Of a DNA stretch of 6,568 nucleotides, positions 6,461 through 6,568 are shown one piece after another. Origin of the DNA: Gemmatimonadota bacterium (GTDB taxonomy: Bacteria; Gemmatimonadota; Gemmatimonadetes; Gemmatimonadales; GWC2-71-9); the NCBI GenBank assembly GCA_027294815.1, contig JAPULP010000350.1:1-6568 (forward strand). Reading direction: 5' to 3'. The notes beneath the pieces are model-generated. The model did not search any database. It was not told the DNA's origin and saw only the letters and a program-made list of their open reading frames with translations. The position numbers and the translations under genes are program-made. Numbering within the stretch: position 1 is the first letter of the stretch; every line of letters starts with the position of its first letter.

Positions 6461-6568
6461 CCGCAGAAGGACCCGTCCGACTCGCCGTCTGCGAGGGCGC
6501 CGCGGGGATGAACCCCGGGGACGACAACTGGCGCGCCTTGGTAGCCGACGCGAAAGACGCGAAAGCCG
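6457..6568 (+). CDS. Probable carbon-nitrogen hydrolase (nitrilase superfamily), 5' end only
   Basis: An open frame runs from GTG 6457 to the window edge, 37 codons. It starts in the GTGA that overlaps the thrC stop, with GAAAGG ten bases upstream. The product begins MTAEGPVRLAVCEGAAGMNP and continues with DDNWRALVADAKDAKA. A first strand (VRLAVCEG), then a loop with NPGDDNW, then a helix ending in Ala/Asp/Lys is the usual opening of nitrilase-superfamily amidases, whose pattern is strand, N-x-x-x-N/W, helix. The Glu-Lys-Cys catalytic residues would lie beyond the window, so the family is inferred from the first strand and helix alone. Such enzymes hydrolyse amides or nitriles, or form carbamoyl or NAD-type amides. 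The coupled start suggests the same operon as thrC. Confidence 0.6.
   Translation, partial: MTAEGPVRLAVCEGAAGMNPGDDNWRALVADAKDAKA
6547..6564 (+). repeat. 9-bp tandem duplication in the nitrilase-like gene
   Basis: GACGCGAAA occurs twice in direct succession and encodes Asp-Ala-Lys twice in the first helix of the nitrilase-like product. It keeps the frame and is probably a small local duplication. Confidence 0.7.

Overview
The window is GC-rich bacterial chromosomal DNA, densely coded, with no RNA gene, CRISPR array, transposase or phage gene visible. Signal peptides of the type ending ...LTAQ, a secreted M28 peptidase carrying a beta-propeller, and a CubicO-type serine hydrolase suggest a soil or aquatic heterotroph such as a Gemmatimonadota or related lineage. 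That placement is an inference from style; there is no marker gene here.

Layout, left to right. (1) Positions 1-427, minus strand: the 5' part of a GspH/FimT-type pseudopilin gene that leaves the window on the left. (2) Positions 428-639: a divergent control region with a 12-bp-stem hairpin in the pseudopilin leader and a CRP/FNR-like dyad. (3) 640-1524, plus strand: an uncharacterised cytoplasmic protein with no recognised domain. (4) 1537-4086, minus strand: a large secreted zinc peptidase of family M28 with an N-terminal helical repeat, a TolB/PD40-like beta-propeller and a C-terminal FnIII-like domain; all five metal ligands and the catalytic Glu are present. It converges on gene (3) with only 12 bases between the stop codons. 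(5) 4087-4226: a divergent promoter region. (6) 4227-6568, plus strand: three genes joined by two 4-base GTGA start/stop overlaps. They are a secreted class C beta-lactamase-fold serine hydrolase, threonine synthase (thrC), and the start of a probable carbon-nitrogen hydrolase that leaves the window on the right.

How they may work together. The M28 peptidase and the serine hydrolase are both exported and are transcribed divergently from a shared 140-base region, which fits extracellular or periplasmic peptide or ester breakdown. The overlaps imply translational coupling of the serine hydrolase to thrC and the nitrilase-like gene. thrC therefore sits outside the usual hom-thrB-thrC arrangement, at least within this window. 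The pseudopilin and the unknown protein belong to a separate transcriptional neighbourhood.

I see no clear evidence for a wholly new system. The items most worth following up are the uncharacterised protein with its CRP-like site, the multi-domain M28 enzyme, and the odd serine hydrolase-thrC-nitrilase operon.
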